A stretch of DNA of 64,000 bases from Ignavibacteria bacterium (GCA_041649015.1 JBAZNU010000006.1:62001-126000); one strand, 5' to 3'; shown: positions 17,181 through 26,410, counted from the stretch's first letter. A program made the numbers and translations. The notes: generated from the letters alone by a model not told the origin.

Positions 17181-17900
17181 TTAGTCTTTTCTTCCGCCCA
17201 TTATCCTAAGCAAGAAAAGGAAGAGGTTTATAAAATCAAGATAGAGCATCAGTGCACCAAATATCGAAGCTTTCTTTCCGTCTTCGCTCCTTGAATCCAG
17301 AAACATACCCATGTTTTTGATTTTCTGTGTATCCCAAGCAGTCAGTCCGACAAAAACAAGCACTCCCGCATAAGAAGTCAGCCAATAAATTGCAGAGCTG
17401 CCAATGAAAATATTTACAACGGATGCGATTATTATACCTATCAGACCCATCATAAGAAAACCTCCGAATCGCGAAAGGTCAATCTTTGTAATGTATCCAA
17501 ATACGCTCGTTCCCGCAAACATAGCCGCACACGTGAAGAACGTAAGGAATATCGAGCTTTCTGTGTAAACGAGAAAAAGTGTTGAAAACGTAACACCCGT
17601 CAGCAATGAATATACAAAGAATAGTCCGACAGCAACGAATGAATTTATCTTATTCATCAGAAAAGACATTCCAAGCACTACTGCAAACTGAACAATTATT
17701 ATTCCCCAAAATAGCATCGGGTTTGCGAGAATAACATTCACAAGTGATGAACGGCCAATTCCAAATGCCGCAAGAGCAGTAAGTCCGAGTCCGAGAGTCA
17801 TCCAGTTATAAACTGAAAGCATAAATCTGCGTACCATTTCATTGGTCTGTTCCTCGGTAACGGGTCTTGTCTGTACGTATTGATTATTAAAATTATCCAT
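17181..17900 (-). CDS. Bax inhibitor-1/YccA-family membrane protein
   Basis: 239 residues. A soluble N-terminus of about 30 residues with RPVTEEQTNEMVRRFM precedes seven hydrophobic segments. The family signature TAWDTQKIKNMGMF lies before the last segment, and the C-terminus DFINLFLFLLRIMGGRKD is strongly conserved in bacterial members. Members bind or leak calcium and interact with membrane proteases such as FtsH in E. coli. Inner membrane. The leader upstream of the ATG is AT-rich; no regulatory site is clear. Confidence 0.95.
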   Translation of the reverse strand: MDNFNNQYVQTRPVTEEQTNEMVRRFMLSVYNWMTLGLGLTALAAFGIGRSSLVNVILANPMLFWGIIIVQFAVVLGMSFLMNKINSFVAVGLFFVYSLLTGVTFSTLFLVYTESSIFLTFFTCAAMFAGTSVFGYITKIDLSRFGGFLMMGLIGIIIASVVNIFIGSSAIYWLTSYAGVLVFVGLTAWDTQKIKNMGMFLDSRSEDGKKASIFGALMLYLDFINLFLFLLRIMGGRKD

Positions 17901-18029
17901 GTTTTGTTTTATTTTAATGTTTATATTGCAAACAAAAATTCTGAAGTATTAGTTTTAAAAACAAGATTCTGTAGGGTAAGATTTCAATATCAGAATCACT
18001 ATTACACTATTATTGCTTTCAAAATATAA

Positions 18030-18081
18030 AGATTTTACCACCAAAACACAAAATCACAAATAAAACAAAGACGCTAAACTT
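18030..18081. repeat. Short fragment resembling the dispersed CACCAAAACAC repeat
   Basis: The stretch ACCACCAAAACACAAAAT, followed by AACAAAGACGC, sits directly before the guaB stop and resembles repeat parts at 53007-53060. Degenerate, so only weakly supported. Confidence 0.35.
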
Positions 18082-19548
18082 TTACCCCTTTGTTCCGTAG
18101 TTTGGCGCTTCTTTTGTTATCTTGACATCATGGGGGTGACTTTCTCTCAAGCCGGAATTAGTAATTCTCATGAACTTTGTCTTTGCTCTCATCGAATTTA
18201 TGTCTTTTGCACCGCAGTAGCCCATCGCAGCACGCAGTCCTCCGATAATCTGATAAATAGTATCTTTTAAAGGACCTTTATATGGGACTATTCCTTCAAT
18301 ACCTTCAGGAACAAGTTTTTTAATGTCGTCTTCCATGTCCTGAAAATACCTGTCCTTCGAGCCTTCTTTCATTGCTTCTATCGAACCCATTCCTCTGTAA
18401 ACTTTAAAACTTCTACCTTCATAAAGAACTTTTTCTCCGGGAGTTTCATCTGTCCCGGCTAGCATACCGCCAATCATAACAGAACTTGCACCTGCTGCGA
18501 TAGCTTTTGGAACGTCGCCTGTCTGTTTAATTCCGCCGTCTGCAATGACTGGTATTCTATACTTAGCTGCTGCTTTGGAGCATTCAAGTACTGCACTAAG
18601 CTGGGGAACACCGACACCTGCTATAACTCTTGTTGTGCAGATTGAACCCGCACCTATACCTACTTTAATCCCGTCAGCACCTGCATTTATTAAATCTACC
18701 GTTGCTTCTGCTGTGGCAACATTTCCTGCTATGATTTCAACATCAAACTTCTTCTTTAATTTTCTGACTGTTTCAAGAACACCTCTCGAATGACCGTGTG
18801 CTGTATCTACAACTATTACATCGACACTTGATTTTACAAGTTCAGTAACTCTGTGCATCGTATCTCCTGCTATACCGACAGCTGCTCCGACACGGAGTCT
18901 GCCGAACTCATCTTTGCATGCATTTGGGAAACTCTTCCGTTTCTGTATATCCTTGAAGGTAATAAGTCCTTTCAGGATACCATTTTTATCGACCACTGGA
19001 AGCTTTTCAATCCTATGATTTTGCAGAATTAACTCTGCTTTTGTAAGGTCAGTTCCCATCGGCGCTGTTATTAGGTTTTCTTTTGTCATAACATTCTTAA
19101 TCAGCATTCCCCTGTCAGGATGAAACCTTAAATCTCTGTTAGTCAAGATCCCGATTAGCTTCCCGGCTTTATCAATTATAGGTATTCCCGAGATACTAAA
19201 CTTCTCCATAACCGTTAATGCATCTCCGATTGTTTCATTTGCCGTAAGCGTAACAGGTTCTCTAATCATACCGCTTTCACTTCTTTTCACTTTATCAACT
19301 TCTTCTGCCTGTCTTGAGAATGACATATTTTTATGAATAATCCCTATTCCGCCTTCTCGGGCAATAGCAACAGCAAGCTCTGATTCGGTAACTGTATCCA
19401 TAGCTGCTGATAGTAAGGGAATATTAAGAGTAATCTTCTTTGTAAGTTTAGACCTAAGTTTTACGTCACGCGGTAGAACTTCAGACTTTGCAGGGACGAG
19501 CAAAACGTCGTCAAATGTTATAGCAGTTTCGAGTATTTTTGTTTTCAT
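18082..19548 (-). CDS. guaB: Inosine-5'-monophosphate dehydrogenase
   Basis: 488 residues, normal length. It oxidises IMP to XMP with NAD, the committed step to GMP. The TIM-barrel halves (1-90 and 210-488) flank a pair of CBS domains (about 92-205). The catalytic Cys304 is in GSICTTRVIAG, the phosphate loop is in the ADGGIKQTGD and GGMLAGTDE region, and the flap follows at ARAAMGYCG-like positions. Cytosolic. A terminator of the upstream nuclease gene lies just before the start, so guaB must have its own promoter. Confidence 0.98.
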   Translation of the reverse strand: MKTKILETAITFDDVLLVPAKSEVLPRDVKLRSKLTKKITLNIPLLSAAMDTVTESELAVAIAREGGIGIIHKNMSFSRQAEEVDKVKRSESGMIREPVTLTANETIGDALTVMEKFSISGIPIIDKAGKLIGILTNRDLRFHPDRGMLIKNVMTKENLITAPMGTDLTKAELILQNHRIEKLPVVDKNGILKGLITFKDIQKRKSFPNACKDEFGRLRVGAAVGIAGDTMHRVTELVKSSVDVIVVDTAHGHSRGVLETVRKLKKKFDVEIIAGNVATAEATVDLINAGADGIKVGIGAGSICTTRVIAGVGVPQLSAVLECSKAAAKYRIPVIADGGIKQTGDVPKAIAAGASSVMIGGMLAGTDETPGEKVLYEGRSFKVYRGMGSIEAMKEGSKDRYFQDMEDDIKKLVPEGIEGIVPYKGPLKDTIYQIIGGLRAAMGYCGAKDINSMRAKTKFMRITNSGLRESHPHDVKITKEAPNYGTKG

Positions 19549-19578
19549 ATATTATTAAAATTAATTTTTCGTTAATAC

Positions 19579-19603
19579 AAAAAACCCGCAATCTTCTTGC
19601 GGG
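19579..19603 (-). terminator. Rho-independent terminator of the nuclease gene
   Basis: Stem CCCGCAA (19585-19591) with TTGCGGG (19597-19603) and a five-base loop. On the minus strand it is followed by a run of six T. It lies nine bases past the nuclease stop. Confidence 0.9.
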
Positions 19604-19612
19604 CAGCGAATC

Positions 19613-20182
19613 TTAGTTCAGTTGTTTCAGTCCGTCAACGGGTCCCCAAAGCCCCCTGTTATTCTCGCGGGCTTCCCTCTGAAGCTTTCTGAATTCATCA
19701 ATTTTAGAAATTTCATATTTTTCGAAAACCTGAGCATAGCCGTCTTTAATAATCTTTGCGTTAATACAAGTCCCGTCTTCAAGATAAACATACCTTAGCA
19801 ATCTACCGTATTTATCCTTGTCGTCGTTTTTTGGGTCTCTCTCGAGCCTCACTCGTTTCCCCTCGGCAATACCCTTTACGTAGTCGCTTGCGAGTTTTCC
19901 GAGCTTCTTAATGGTATTAATATCCTGACCACTCGATTCGGCATCCCTCTCAAGTTTTTCAGAATCATACACTTCAGGAGTATCAATTCCAAGAAGCCGA
20001 ATCCTGCTTTTATCACTGAGTTCGAAGGTATCACCGTCAACAACTTTAACGACTATGTAATATTTAATATCTTCAGTACTCTCATTATCAGTAAACGACC
20101 TGTAAATAAAGTAACCAGAAATTAGGACAATAAATCCTAAAGTAATGAATGTTGATATTATTTTACCGGTCAGTTTAAACAT
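19613..20182 (-). CDS. Membrane-anchored thermonuclease-like (SNase) nuclease
   Basis: 189 residues. Residues 1-28 form a single membrane segment, followed by an SNase domain: VVDGDTFELSDKSRIRLLGI with DTPE, then DYVKGIAEGKRVRLERD, DKYGRLLRYVYL and the C-terminal NNRGLW. The two Arg residues and the Glu of DTPE correspond to the catalytic set of staphylococcal nuclease, which cuts DNA and RNA with calcium. The anchor would place it on the outer face of the inner membrane. It starts one base after the pyrimidine nucleoside phosphorylase stop, so the two are translationally coupled and may form a nucleotide-salvage pair. Confidence 0.93.
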   Translation of the reverse strand: MFKLTGKIISTFITLGFIVLISGYFIYRSFTDNESTEDIKYYIVVKVVDGDTFELSDKSRIRLLGIDTPEVYDSEKLERDAESSGQDINTIKKLGKLASDYVKGIAEGKRVRLERDPKNDDKDKYGRLLRYVYLEDGTCINAKIIKDGYAQVFEKYEISKIDEFRKLQREARENNRGLWGPVDGLKQLN

Positions 20183-20183
20183 G

Positions 20184-21488
20184 CTAATATATTATATCCA
20201 TGATTAAGTTCTTCTTAAAAGTATTCACTTCATTTATTTCAATTGATTTGTCAATAAGTACAATTGAATTCTCAAACCTTTCTTCATCTTCTGCATACAT
20301 TACACAAATAGTATCGCCCTTTTTAACTTTGTCTCCGCATTTCTTCTCAAGAATAATACCAGATAAAAAATCAATCCTGTCATCGGCTTTCTTCCTCCCG
20401 CCTCCGAGTTCAACATTAGCAAGACCAAAACCATAAGCATCGAGTTTATTAATGTATCCAGACTTTTCAGCTGTAATCTTTCTTGAGTATTTTGCTCTCT
20501 TTAAGTTATTATAATCTTCTATATATTCAACACTCCCATTATGTTCTCTCACCATATCCAGAAACTTATAATAAACCTTCCCGCCTGCCAAAAGCTCATC
20601 AGCAATTTTTTCACCTTCATCTATACTATTCGCTTTACCGCCAAGAAAAATCATAGCACCTGCAAGTACATTATTAACCTTAATGAGGTCAGGAACCGGT
20701 TTCCCTTTCATTACTTCAATACACTCTTCAACTTCAAGCCAGTTTCCAATTTTATAACCCAGAGGTTCATGCATATCAGTCAGCACTGCAATTGCTTTCT
20801 TTCCAAACTTCTTTGATACCGAAACAAGTTTCATTGCAAGTTCTCTGGATTCATCTTCATTTTGAAGATTCGCACCGCTTCCCATCTTAACGTCAAAGAC
20901 AAACGCCTCAGCACCTTCAGCAAGTTTCTTGCTTAATATGCTTGAGGTAATAAGAGGTATGCTGTCAACTGTTGCAGTTACATCCCTAATAGCATAAAAC
21001 TTTTTATCAGCTGGTGCCACATTTTCAGTCTGTCCAATCATAACACAGCCAATCTTAGCGAGCGTTTCTATATACTGCTGAATATTTTTATTAATATTAA
21101 ATCCTTCTATTGATTCAAGCTTATCGAGAGTTCCTCCTGTATGACCGAGTCCCCTGCCGGATATCATCGGTACATATATTCCAAGCATTGCGATCTGCGG
21201 AGATAGTATTAAAGACGTTTTATCTCCTACCCCTCCTGTCGAATGTTTGTCAACTTTTGCACCATTTATAAAAGAAAGATCTATGATTTCGCCGCTGTTG
21301 AGCATTAATTCTGTTAGGTGTAGCGTCTCTTCATCGTTCATGCCATTGAAATGTACAGCCATTAGAAATGCAGAAACCTGGTAATCCGTAATTTTTCCTT
21401 CAAGATGTTTGTTGATGAAGAATTTAATCTCCTCTTTGGTAAGTTTTCCGCCGTTGCGTTTTTTCTTGATGATTTCGACTGCATTCAT
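20184..21488 (-). CDS. pdp: Pyrimidine-nucleoside (thymidine) phosphorylase
   Basis: 434 residues. It splits thymidine, and in pdp-type enzymes also uridine, into base and (deoxy)ribose-1-phosphate. Visible features are the helical N-terminal domain, the phosphate loop KHSTGGVGDKTSL, the family signature SGRGLGHTGGTLDKLE at about 115-130, and a C-terminal domain with GFGLANVELGGGRKKADD. Length fits the family. It is upstream of and coupled to the nuclease gene. A choice between deoA and pdp specificity is not possible by eye. Confidence 0.95.
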   Translation of the reverse strand: MNAVEIIKKKRNGGKLTKEEIKFFINKHLEGKITDYQVSAFLMAVHFNGMNDEETLHLTELMLNSGEIIDLSFINGAKVDKHSTGGVGDKTSLILSPQIAMLGIYVPMISGRGLGHTGGTLDKLESIEGFNINKNIQQYIETLAKIGCVMIGQTENVAPADKKFYAIRDVTATVDSIPLITSSILSKKLAEGAEAFVFDVKMGSGANLQNEDESRELAMKLVSVSKKFGKKAIAVLTDMHEPLGYKIGNWLEVEECIEVMKGKPVPDLIKVNNVLAGAMIFLGGKANSIDEGEKIADELLAGGKVYYKFLDMVREHNGSVEYIEDYNNLKRAKYSRKITAEKSGYINKLDAYGFGLANVELGGGRKKADDRIDFLSGIILEKKCGDKVKKGDTICVMYAEDEERFENSIVLIDKSIEINEVNTFKKNLIMDIIY

Positions 21489-21703
21489 TAAACAAATTAT
21501 GAAAAACGAGACTTTTAAAAAAGTCTATTGTATTTTTGAAATGAAGGAAGGAAGTTTTTGTTTAGGATTGAATTAAACTTTCACGAGGGTTACCATGACT
21601 TTCACGAAGGTTTTAAAATAGGCAAAGATGACAATTAAGGGGAATAGGGGCTTAATTCATTCAATTCTTTGCCTATTATTATTAGGGAGAAAAACAATTC
21701 TTT

Positions 21704-22087
21704 TTATACAGTACTTTCGTTTAAAACATTTTTTGGCAGTGCTTCAGTTATCATTTCATTCAGACAGTGAATATCTATTGGTTTCTGAACATAACCGTAT
21801 GAACATTTATCAATTAATTTATTCTCTTTATAATCAAATGATGATATTAATATAATCGGTATATTAAATTTAAGACCTTTTATTATAAAAGCAAACTCAA
21901 CCCCATTCAGTCCAGGCATTCTTATATCCGAGATAATTAAATCAGGACTTAAATTCTTGACTATTTCGAGTCCTGTAATTCCGTTTCTTGCTTTCAACAC
22001 ATTGTATCCCAATTCTTCAAAATATGTAGAAAGTGATTCAAGTGTTGATTCATCATCATCTATCAGTAATATTTTTTGCTTTTCCAC
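21704..22087 (-). CDS. Single-domain response regulator (CheY-like receiver)
   Basis: 127 residues, only a receiver domain. The acidic pocket is Asp10-Asp12 (LLIDDDES), the phospho-acceptor is Asp54 (LIISDIRMPG), the conserved Lys is Lys102 (YVQKPID), and the switch Thr/Ser position is Ser82 or Ser83. No output domain is present, so it must act by protein contact or phosphotransfer. No histidine kinase is nearby. The 60-residue membrane protein upstream ends 23 bases before the start and may be co-transcribed. The 215-base gap after it contains two direct repeats of the type ACTTTCACGA-GGTT. Confidence 0.93.
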   Translation of the reverse strand: MEKQKILLIDDDESTLESLSTYFEELGYNVLKARNGITGLEIVKNLSPDLIISDIRMPGLNGVEFAFIIKGLKFNIPIILISSFDYKENKLIDKCSYGYVQKPIDIHCLNEMITEALPKNVLNESTV

Positions 22088-22110
22088 GTTTCTCTTATTT
22101 TTATAGAGAT

Positions 22111-22293
22111 TTATTCAATTACAAACCCGAGTACAAGCATTCCCACAATCAACGTTATTATTAATAAAAAACTAATATCATATCTTGAAAAATTTACTGA
22201 GTTTGTAGCGTTTTGAGTTTTCACTGTAATTACTTTATTCCTGATTTTATTCGACTGAATGAATCTACTTATCACTCTCAAATTATATGCCAA
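22111..22293 (-). CDS. Small single-pass membrane protein, unknown
   Basis: 60 residues. A basic N-terminal half (RFIQSNKIRNKVITVK) is followed by one hydrophobic segment (FLLIITLIVGMLVLGFVI) that runs to the end. It lies just upstream of the response regulator on the same strand. No family is recognised. The clear topology and the position support a real gene, but it is short and could be a chance frame. Confidence 0.45.
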   Translation of the reverse strand: MAYNLRVISRFIQSNKIRNKVITVKTQNATNSVNFSRYDISFLLIITLIVGMLVLGFVIE

Positions 22294-22466
22294 AAATTAT
22301 TGATGATTTTAATCATTAAATGACATTTTTACACAATAAAAATAAACGAATTATCTCATTTTGAGAAATTTCGTTTCAATATGAGAATTAAAGCCTGATT
22401 TTTAAAATATAGTGGAACAATTAATCCTGATCCATCTAATGATAGAAATGAGGTTTTAAATCACTA

Positions 22467-23782
22467 CTGTCCCGATTAATTTTTTGTACGGGCTGTAATC
22501 AATAATAAAATATATTAGTTATGAGCAAATACCGCAAAATCGATTTGAATTTAAAAATCCTAATAATTTTTATTTTGAGGTTTTATTCACAAAATTTATA
22601 TATGAACACTAGCAAAACTGTAATTTCGCAAATAGTGGATTATTTCCCAAAATCATATTATGACAAACTAGTGATTCAATACAAAGGAAATCATCGTTCA
22701 AGAACATTTTCCTCATAAGATCAATTTCTTTATCTTATATTTGCTCAATTGACATACATAGAAAGTCTCCGAGATATTGAAGCTTGCTTAAATTCTAATT
22801 CGGAAAAGTTATACCACATGGGAATCAACGGACATATATCAAGAAGTAATTTAGCCAGCGCAAATGAAAACCATGATTGGAGAATATATGAAAATTTTTC
22901 CCATCATATAATTAAAAACACTTTAAACATATTACACATTGATGAACATATTTATAAAGAACTTAATAACGCACTATATGCTTTAGACTCCACAACAATT
23001 GATTTGTGTTTAACTTTATCTCCGTGGACTCAGCACAGAAAGAATAAATCATCCACTAAGCTTCACACCTTACTTGATTAAAGAACATCTCTGCCTCAAT
23101 TTATTAACATTACCTCCGGAGCAGTTCACGATGTAAACATTTTAGATCTAATTAAGTTTGAACCAATGGCAATATATATAATGGATAGAGCTTATATTGA
23201 TTTTAAGATGTTGAACCGCCTAAACGACCATAATGCTTTTTTCATAAACAGAACAAAACACAATTTAGTTTTTAAGAGACTTTATTCAAACAAAGTTGAC
23301 AAGAACGAGAATATACTTTTTTTATCAGGTAATAAAATTAACGGGTACAGTAACTTCCACACTATACAAAGATAATTTAAGAAGAACAAAATTCTATGAT
23401 GAAGAAAACGACAGAGCATTTATTTTCCTGTCAAATAACCATGCTTTACCTGCATTAACAATTGCAAAATTATATAAGGAAAGATGGATGATAGAATTAT
23501 TTTTTAAATGGATAAAACAACATCTTAGGATAAATGCATTTATGGTCAAAGCGAAAATGAAATCAAAACTCAAATTTGGTCTGCAATATCAGTGCATGTG
23601 ACCATAATAGCAATAAAGAAAACTCTTAAACTGAATGGAGAAATCTACACAATTCCTCAGATTTTAAACGTGAACAATTTTAGTAAAGTTCTGTTAAAAG
23701 TGCTACCTAAAAATTCGAATATTATAAACAATAACTACTTTACTACTAAACAACTGTTTTTATTTGACTTTTAACGGGACAG
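22467..23782 (+). mobile_element. Decayed IS4-family insertion sequence (DUF4372-type)
   Basis: About 1.3 kb bounded by inverted ends CTGTCCCG (22467-22474) and CGGGACAG (23775-23782), with the match extending imperfectly on each side (ACT-CTGTCCCG-TTAA). The inside codes for a broken DDE transposase on the plus strand. No clear target-site duplication was found. Confidence 0.85.
22521..23774 (+). pseudogene. IS4-family transposase pseudogene
   Basis: Consecutive fragments in the order of an intact transposase. An N-terminal DUF4372-like part contains LVIQYKGNHRSRTFSS. After an in-frame TAA at about 22717 come QLTYIESLRDIEACL, GHISRSNLASANENHDWRIY and YALDSTTIDLCLTLSPW, which carries the first catalytic Asp. 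After another TAA (about 23080) comes IYIMDRAYIDFKML, with the second Asp. A frameshift near 23330 leads to LPALTIAKLYKERWMIELFFKWIKQHL, with the catalytic Glu. A one-base loss near 23540 shifts the last part, AISVHVTIIAIKK. At least two stops and two frameshifts make the copy inactive. Confidence 0.9.
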
Positions 23783-23797
23783 AAGTAATTTTACTTA

Positions 23798-24379
23798 TTA
23801 ATTTATTTTATCCGCAACATCACGGCCTGCTTTTAAAGCTTTCAAATTTACGTTTACTACATCATCACCTTTTCGCCCGAATACAAACTTGATAGCTTCT
23901 TGAAGCTTTTCATAAGCGATATCAATGAACGGAGATGCGGCACCAAGAATTACCATGTTTGCTGATTTCAGCGACCCTGATTCACGCGCTATTTTGTCCG
24001 CATCGAGAGATATTTGGTTTCGATGAGTTTCAAGTTCTTTTATTACATTCTCTATCGGAGGATAATTCTTTATGTTCACAAATGGTTTTGCATTTGTAAT
24101 TATCCAACCATCTTTTGACAGGTAAGGGAGATACCTCAAAGATTCCATTGGCTCAACGGAAATAATCATATCTGCTTTTCCGAACGGTATAAGGTCGGAA
24201 AATATCTCCTTGCTCGATAACCTAAGATGAGATTGCACGTCGCCGCCTCTCTGACTCATCCCGTGCACTTCTGCCTGCTTAACGTACAAACCAAGGTTTA
24301 CAGCGGCTACACCGATTATAGATGCTATAGAGAGTATTCCCTGTCCGCCTACACCCGCTAAAATAATATCTTTCTTCAT
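23798..24379 (-). CDS. iorB: Indolepyruvate ferredoxin oxidoreductase, beta subunit
   Basis: 193 residues, the usual size. It belongs to the gamma-type domain of 2-oxoacid:ferredoxin oxidoreductases: opening GVGGQGILSIASIIG, then VHGMSQRGGDVQSHLR, which is characteristic of IorB. With IorA it oxidatively decarboxylates aryl-pyruvates (from Trp, Phe, Tyr transamination) to aryl-acetyl-CoA, reducing ferredoxin, or works in reverse. It is the last gene of the co-oriented cluster, separated from iorA by a 420-base gap that holds a repeat element, so coupling to iorA may have been broken. The IS4 remnant lies immediately downstream. Confidence 0.93.
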   Translation of the reverse strand: MKKDIILAGVGGQGILSIASIIGVAAVNLGLYVKQAEVHGMSQRGGDVQSHLRLSSKEIFSDLIPFGKADMIISVEPMESLRYLPYLSKDGWIITNAKPFVNIKNYPPIENVIKELETHRNQISLDADKIARESGSLKSANMVILGAASPFIDIAYEKLQEAIKFVFGRKGDDVVNVNLKALKAGRDVADKIN

Positions 24380-24433
24380 TTGATGAACCTTTCGTTCTTC
24401 ACCACTAAGGCACTAAGTGCACTTAGGAGAAGA

Positions 24434-24556
24434 TTATTCTTTTATTAATTTTGAGAACTCTTCAGTAACAAAAGGAACCATATCTTTGGTAATATTGACA
24501 CTATTAAAATTTATGAGTAATCCTTTGTGTTTATTTAACAATTTCAAATAAGTTAA
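24434..24556 (-). pseudogene. C-terminal remnant of a GxxExxY-family protein
   Basis: On the minus strand 40 codons end at TAA (24434-24436) and read KVQLLTYLKLLNKHKGLLIN, then FNSVNITKDMVPFVTEEF. This matches the typical C-terminus of the GxxExxY family (QLLxYLK ... GLLINFN). The frame just upstream is full of stops, so the N-terminal two thirds, including the GxxExxY motif, are gone. Confidence 0.65.
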
Positions 24557-24695
24557 CAATTGTACTTTGTGCTATTATCTGTAAAAAGGTTCTAATAAAA
24601 ACAAACTTTTTACAAAAATTAAAACGCCTTTTATCAATACTTTTTCACTGGATCAAATAATTTTCTATGTTTTCTTTTCGACCTTTGCTCTAATC

Positions 24696-24730
24696 TGCGA
24701 TCCTTGCGGTTAGAATCTCTATCATTTGTT
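24696..24730. repeat. Dispersed repeat core, copy 1
   Basis: 35 bases identical to 29800-29834, with key segments TGCGATCCTTGCGGTTAGAA and ATCTCTATCATTTGTT. Weaker copies on the opposite strand lie at 53092-53125 and 56692-56725. It is part of the 385-bp element. Confidence 0.85.
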
Positions 24731-24799
24731 ATCGCTATCTTGTTTGTAGCCATAGGTTAAGCCGTAACCGTAGTGCCTTAGTGGTTCAAGCTTTTTAAC

Positions 24800-26410
24800 C
24801 TACTTTGGCTTGTCTCCACCTGTTTTTTCTTTCTTATGCTTGCCTATCGTCTGTATGCATTCCCTTCTTGGAATAATCACCGATACTCCTTCATATTCCA
24901 GTTCTTTCTCAATTACTTTCATATTTTGTTCGTGATATCTCTTCATAGGATTAAGAATATGTATATGATCTTCCTCAACGCCAAGTCCCTTGCAAATTTC
25001 CTCTATATGTCCCGAAGCTGATGACACCTGTCCTCCCGTCATTCCCGTCGTTGCATTATCAAGAATAAATACGGTAACCGGTGTATTGTCGTTTACACAA
25101 TCCAGTAAGCCCGTCATTCCGCTGTGCGTAAACGTCGAGTCGCCTATTACAGCAACTGCGGGTCTTAAACCGGCATCCGATGCACCTTTTGCCATTGTTA
25201 TTGATGCTCCCATATCAACGCAAGAATTAATTGAATTATAAGGAGGTAATGCACCTAAAGTATAACATCCTATGTCTGCAAAAACCCTTCCCGGTGTATA
25301 CTCCTCGAGAACTGCATTCAAATCAAGATATGAATCTATATGAGGACAACCTGCACATAATGAGGGCGGTCTTGGAGATACGAGTGCAGGTATATCATTC
25401 CCGACTGTATCCGTAAGCCCGAGTGCTCTTGCAACAATGTTCGGATTAAGTTCGCCGTCCCGAGGTATTTCGCCGCTTATTCTACCCTTTATCTTAAGTG
25501 AATTATCAAGAAATCCCCTTAGCATTTCTTCTATCATCGGAAATCCATCTTCAAGTATCAGAAGTTCTTTACATTCTTTAGCAATCTTGTTAACAAGAAT
25601 GTAAGGTAATGGATATTGTGAAATTTTAAGTACCGGATAAGGACAATCACCATCATAGTTTTCCATCAGATAGTTATACCCAATTCCACTTGCGATTACT
25701 CCCAGACTCTTGTCTTTACCGTCAAAGTATCTGTTATTACCGCTAGTTTCTGATTCATTCACAAAATGTTTCTGATTCTCCAGTAATACTTTGTATTGCT
25801 TCCTCGCATTTGCCGGCAGCAGTACAAATTGAACCGGGTTCTTAGGAATATTAATTTTATTCTGTTCTCTCTTCTCTTTTAAAGCCACTCCCGCCCTCGA
25901 ATGTGCAAGTCTCGTCGTTATCCTGACCATTACCGGAATCTTGTATTTTTCCGACATTTCAAAACCGTAATGAACCAAATCGTATGCCTCCTGCTGATTC
26001 GCAGGCTCCAGCACGGGTATCAAAGCGAATTTTGCTAAAGCCCTTGAGTCCTGCTCATTCTGTGAGGAATGCATCGACGGGTCATCCGCAGACACTACAA
26101 TCATTCCGCCGTTAGCACCTGTAATAGCTGAATTTACAAAGGGATCGGCAGCTACATTCAAACCAACATGTTTCATGCAAACCATCGAACGTTTTCCCGC
26201 ATAACTCATCCCAAGTGCTGCCTCCATCGCAGTTTTTTCATTTGCCGACCAGGCTGAACGAATTCCCTTCGCTTTAGCATCTTTTGATTGCTGAATGTAT
26301 TCTGTAATTTCAGTTGAGGGCGTCCCCGGATAAGCATATATTCCGCTGATGCCCGCATCAATAGCAGCTTGCGCTATCGCTTCATCTCCTAATAGAACCT
26401 TTTTCTGCAT
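24800..26410 (-). CDS. iorA: Indolepyruvate ferredoxin oxidoreductase, alpha subunit, without ferredoxin domain
   Basis: 536 residues. The N-terminal pyrimidine-like domain (GDEAIAQAAIDAGISGIYAY, PGTPSTEITEY) precedes a middle domain and the TPP-binding domain with LCAGCPH, GDSTFTHSGMTGLLDC and NATTGMTGGQ. Typical IorA proteins are about 600 residues or more and end in a ferredoxin-like tail with two CxxCxxCxxxC clusters. Here the protein ends at IPRRECIQTIGKHKKEKTGG with no such Cys pattern. The catalytic part looks complete, so electrons may leave by a separate ferredoxin. Start ATG 26410. It follows the asparagine-synthetase-like gene after a 132-base gap. Confidence 0.93.
   Translation of the reverse strand: MQKKVLLGDEAIAQAAIDAGISGIYAYPGTPSTEITEYIQQSKDAKAKGIRSAWSANEKTAMEAALGMSYAGKRSMVCMKHVGLNVAADPFVNSAITGANGGMIVVSADDPSMHSSQNEQDSRALAKFALIPVLEPANQQEAYDLVHYGFEMSEKYKIPVMVRITTRLAHSRAGVALKEKREQNKINIPKNPVQFVLLPANARKQYKVLLENQKHFVNESETSGNNRYFDGKDKSLGVIASGIGYNYLMENYDGDCPYPVLKISQYPLPYILVNKIAKECKELLILEDGFPMIEEMLRGFLDNSLKIKGRISGEIPRDGELNPNIVARALGLTDTVGNDIPALVSPRPPSLCAGCPHIDSYLDLNAVLEEYTPGRVFADIGCYTLGALPPYNSINSCVDMGASITMAKGASDAGLRPAVAVIGDSTFTHSGMTGLLDCVNDNTPVTVFILDNATTGMTGGQVSSASGHIEEICKGLGVEEDHIHILNPMKRYHEQNMKVIEKELEYEGVSVIIPRRECIQTIGKHKKEKTGGDKPK

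Larger units (their letters stand above)
24401..24785. mobile_element. 385-bp non-autonomous element with 15-bp inverted ends between iorA and iorB
   Basis: Left end ACCACTAAGGCACTA (24401-24415) and right end TAGTGCCTTAGTGGT (24771-24785) are perfect inverted repeats. Inside are the palindrome CTAAGTGCACTTAG next to the left end, a decayed GxxExxY-type reading frame, and a 35-bp core shared with 29800-29834. The layout suggests a MITE-like or repeat-borne unit. Confidence 0.65.

Noticed and set aside
22300..22466. CTCATTTTGAGA-type hairpins as operators of the response regulator
   Set aside because: Short, AT-rich and not repeated elsewhere; too weak to report as sites.
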